DNA of 31,413 nucleotides. Origin: an uncultured Eubacteriales bacterium. Lineage in GTDB: Bacteria; Bacillota; Clostridia; Oscillospirales; Acutalibacteraceae. Position numbers and translations under genes: made by a program. The DNA is taken from positions 1-31,413 of the forward strand of contig CAJKBQ010000030.1 in assembly GCA_905198155.1 (NCBI GenBank), written 5' to 3'. The notes below the pieces were generated by a model. The model searched no databases. It was not told the origin of the DNA and saw only the letters and a list, made by a program, of their open reading frames with translations. How positions within the stretch are numbered: the first letter of the stretch is position 1; each line of letters begins with the position of its first letter. Below, in pieces: positions 30,970 to 31,413 of the stretch.

Positions 30970-31413
30970 TCAGGACATTCGCTGCACCAGCACCTGCGCC
31001 ATTTCGAGATCGATGGGGGTGGTGATTTTGATATTCATCGGGCTGCCGGGCGACAGCCGCACCGGGATCCCCCGCGCGACCAGCACGCCGCAGCCGTCCG
31101 TCAGCCGGGCTTTTTCGGCGCGGGTCAGCGACGCGTACGTCGCGCGCAGCAGCGGGATGGAAAACGTCTGCGGCGTCTGCATCTGGTACATTTCGCCGCG
31201 CGGCGGGATCGAATCGATCACCCGGCCGTCTTCGGACTGCAATATGGTGTCCACTGCCGGAATCGCCGTTCCGGACGCGCCGGTATCTGCGGCGGCGGCA
31301 ATGTTGTCGCGGATCATCTGTACCGTTACAAACGGCCGCACTGCATCGTGCGTCACCACTCGATCCTCCGGCCGACTGCCGTACCGACGCTCGATGGCGT
31401 CCATCAGCGCGAA
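30970..31413 (-). CDS. ispD: 2-C-methyl-D-erythritol 4-phosphate cytidylyltransferase (IspD/TarI family), start outside window
   Basis: C-terminal 147 codons of a cytidylyltransferase; the open frame continues through the right edge (codons F-A-L before MDAIERRYG). Family motifs: VTHDAVRPFVT (Asp for metal and the conserved Arg), GEMYQMQTPQTF, LTDGCGVLVARG and PGSPMNIKITTPIDLEMAQ. IspD makes CDP-methylerythritol in the non-mevalonate isoprenoid pathway. The phrases HDAVRPF and MYQMQTPQTF are also common in TarI, the ribitol-5-phosphate enzyme of wall teichoic acid synthesis, and the two cannot be fully told apart here. No tarJ or ispF neighbour is visible on this side. Confidence 0.8.
   Translation of the reverse strand, partial: FALMDAIERRYGSRPEDRVVTHDAVRPFVTVQMIRDNIAAAADTGASGTAIPAVDTILQSEDGRVIDSIPPRGEMYQMQTPQTFSIPLLRATYASLTRAEKARLTDGCGVLVARGIPVRLSPGSPMNIKITTPIDLEMAQVLVQRMS

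Overview
The window is a GC-rich stretch of a bacterial chromosome, most likely from an anaerobic gut member of the Bacillota (Clostridia, Oscillospirales-like). This is an inference from gene content: Rex, a quinol-independent-looking fumarate reductase, GTP-type PEP carboxykinase, an EF-G-like protein, MgtE, UxaC with an SDR partner, strong AGGAGG ribosome binding sites and U-tract terminators. No RNA genes, phage genes, CRISPR arrays or transposases were seen.

Layout. (a) 1-3187 (+): 5'-truncated fumarate reductase/succinate dehydrogenase iron-sulfur subunit, its flavoprotein, a small PQ-loop-like membrane protein and the redox repressor Rex, ending in a terminator. (b) 3289-7471 (-): MBL-fold hydrolase, rimI and tsaD, followed by pckG with its own promoter. 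(c) 7596-10542 (-): a VWA/Cna_B surface adhesin broken by a one-base frameshift. (d) 10828-11769 (+): PfkB-family sugar-phosphate kinase. (e) 11770-13018: about 1.2 kb without a credible gene, filled by degenerate ~390-bp tandem repeats that contain a long inverted repeat. (f) 13019-19547 (+): a TrmH/RlmB-type rRNA methyltransferase; a 1131-residue protein with an acidic repeat-bearing N-terminus and a degenerate P-type-ATPase-like C-terminus; and an EF-G-like GTPase. (g) 19723-22898 (+): a LarA-family protein with all nickel-pincer residues, then a Na/Pi cotransporter-PhoU fusion. (h) 22899-25370 (+): GGTTACA repeats and a promoter, an AT-rich zinc-ribbon gene remnant, and two tandem paralogous lipoproteins. 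(i) 25456-27160 (-): mgtE with a ~300-nt structured leader ending in an intrinsic terminator. (j) 27214-31413 (-): an SDR oxidoreductase and glucuronate isomerase with an M55 D-aminopeptidase, then a small PH-like membrane protein and a 3'-part of ispD that runs off the window.

How the genes fit together. The left end is anaerobic redox and C4 metabolism: fumarate reduction, NADH/NAD+ sensing by Rex, and PEP/oxaloacetate interconversion. The right end is hexuronate catabolism plus isoprenoid precursor synthesis. The centre mixes translation functions (TsaD, RimI, RlmB, EF-G-like) with cell-surface and ion-transport genes.

Best candidates for something undescribed: the mgtE leader, where one 3' strand can pair with either of two upstream strands before a terminator; the pseudo-P-type ATPase with a duplicated acidic segment; and the noncoding repeat array.
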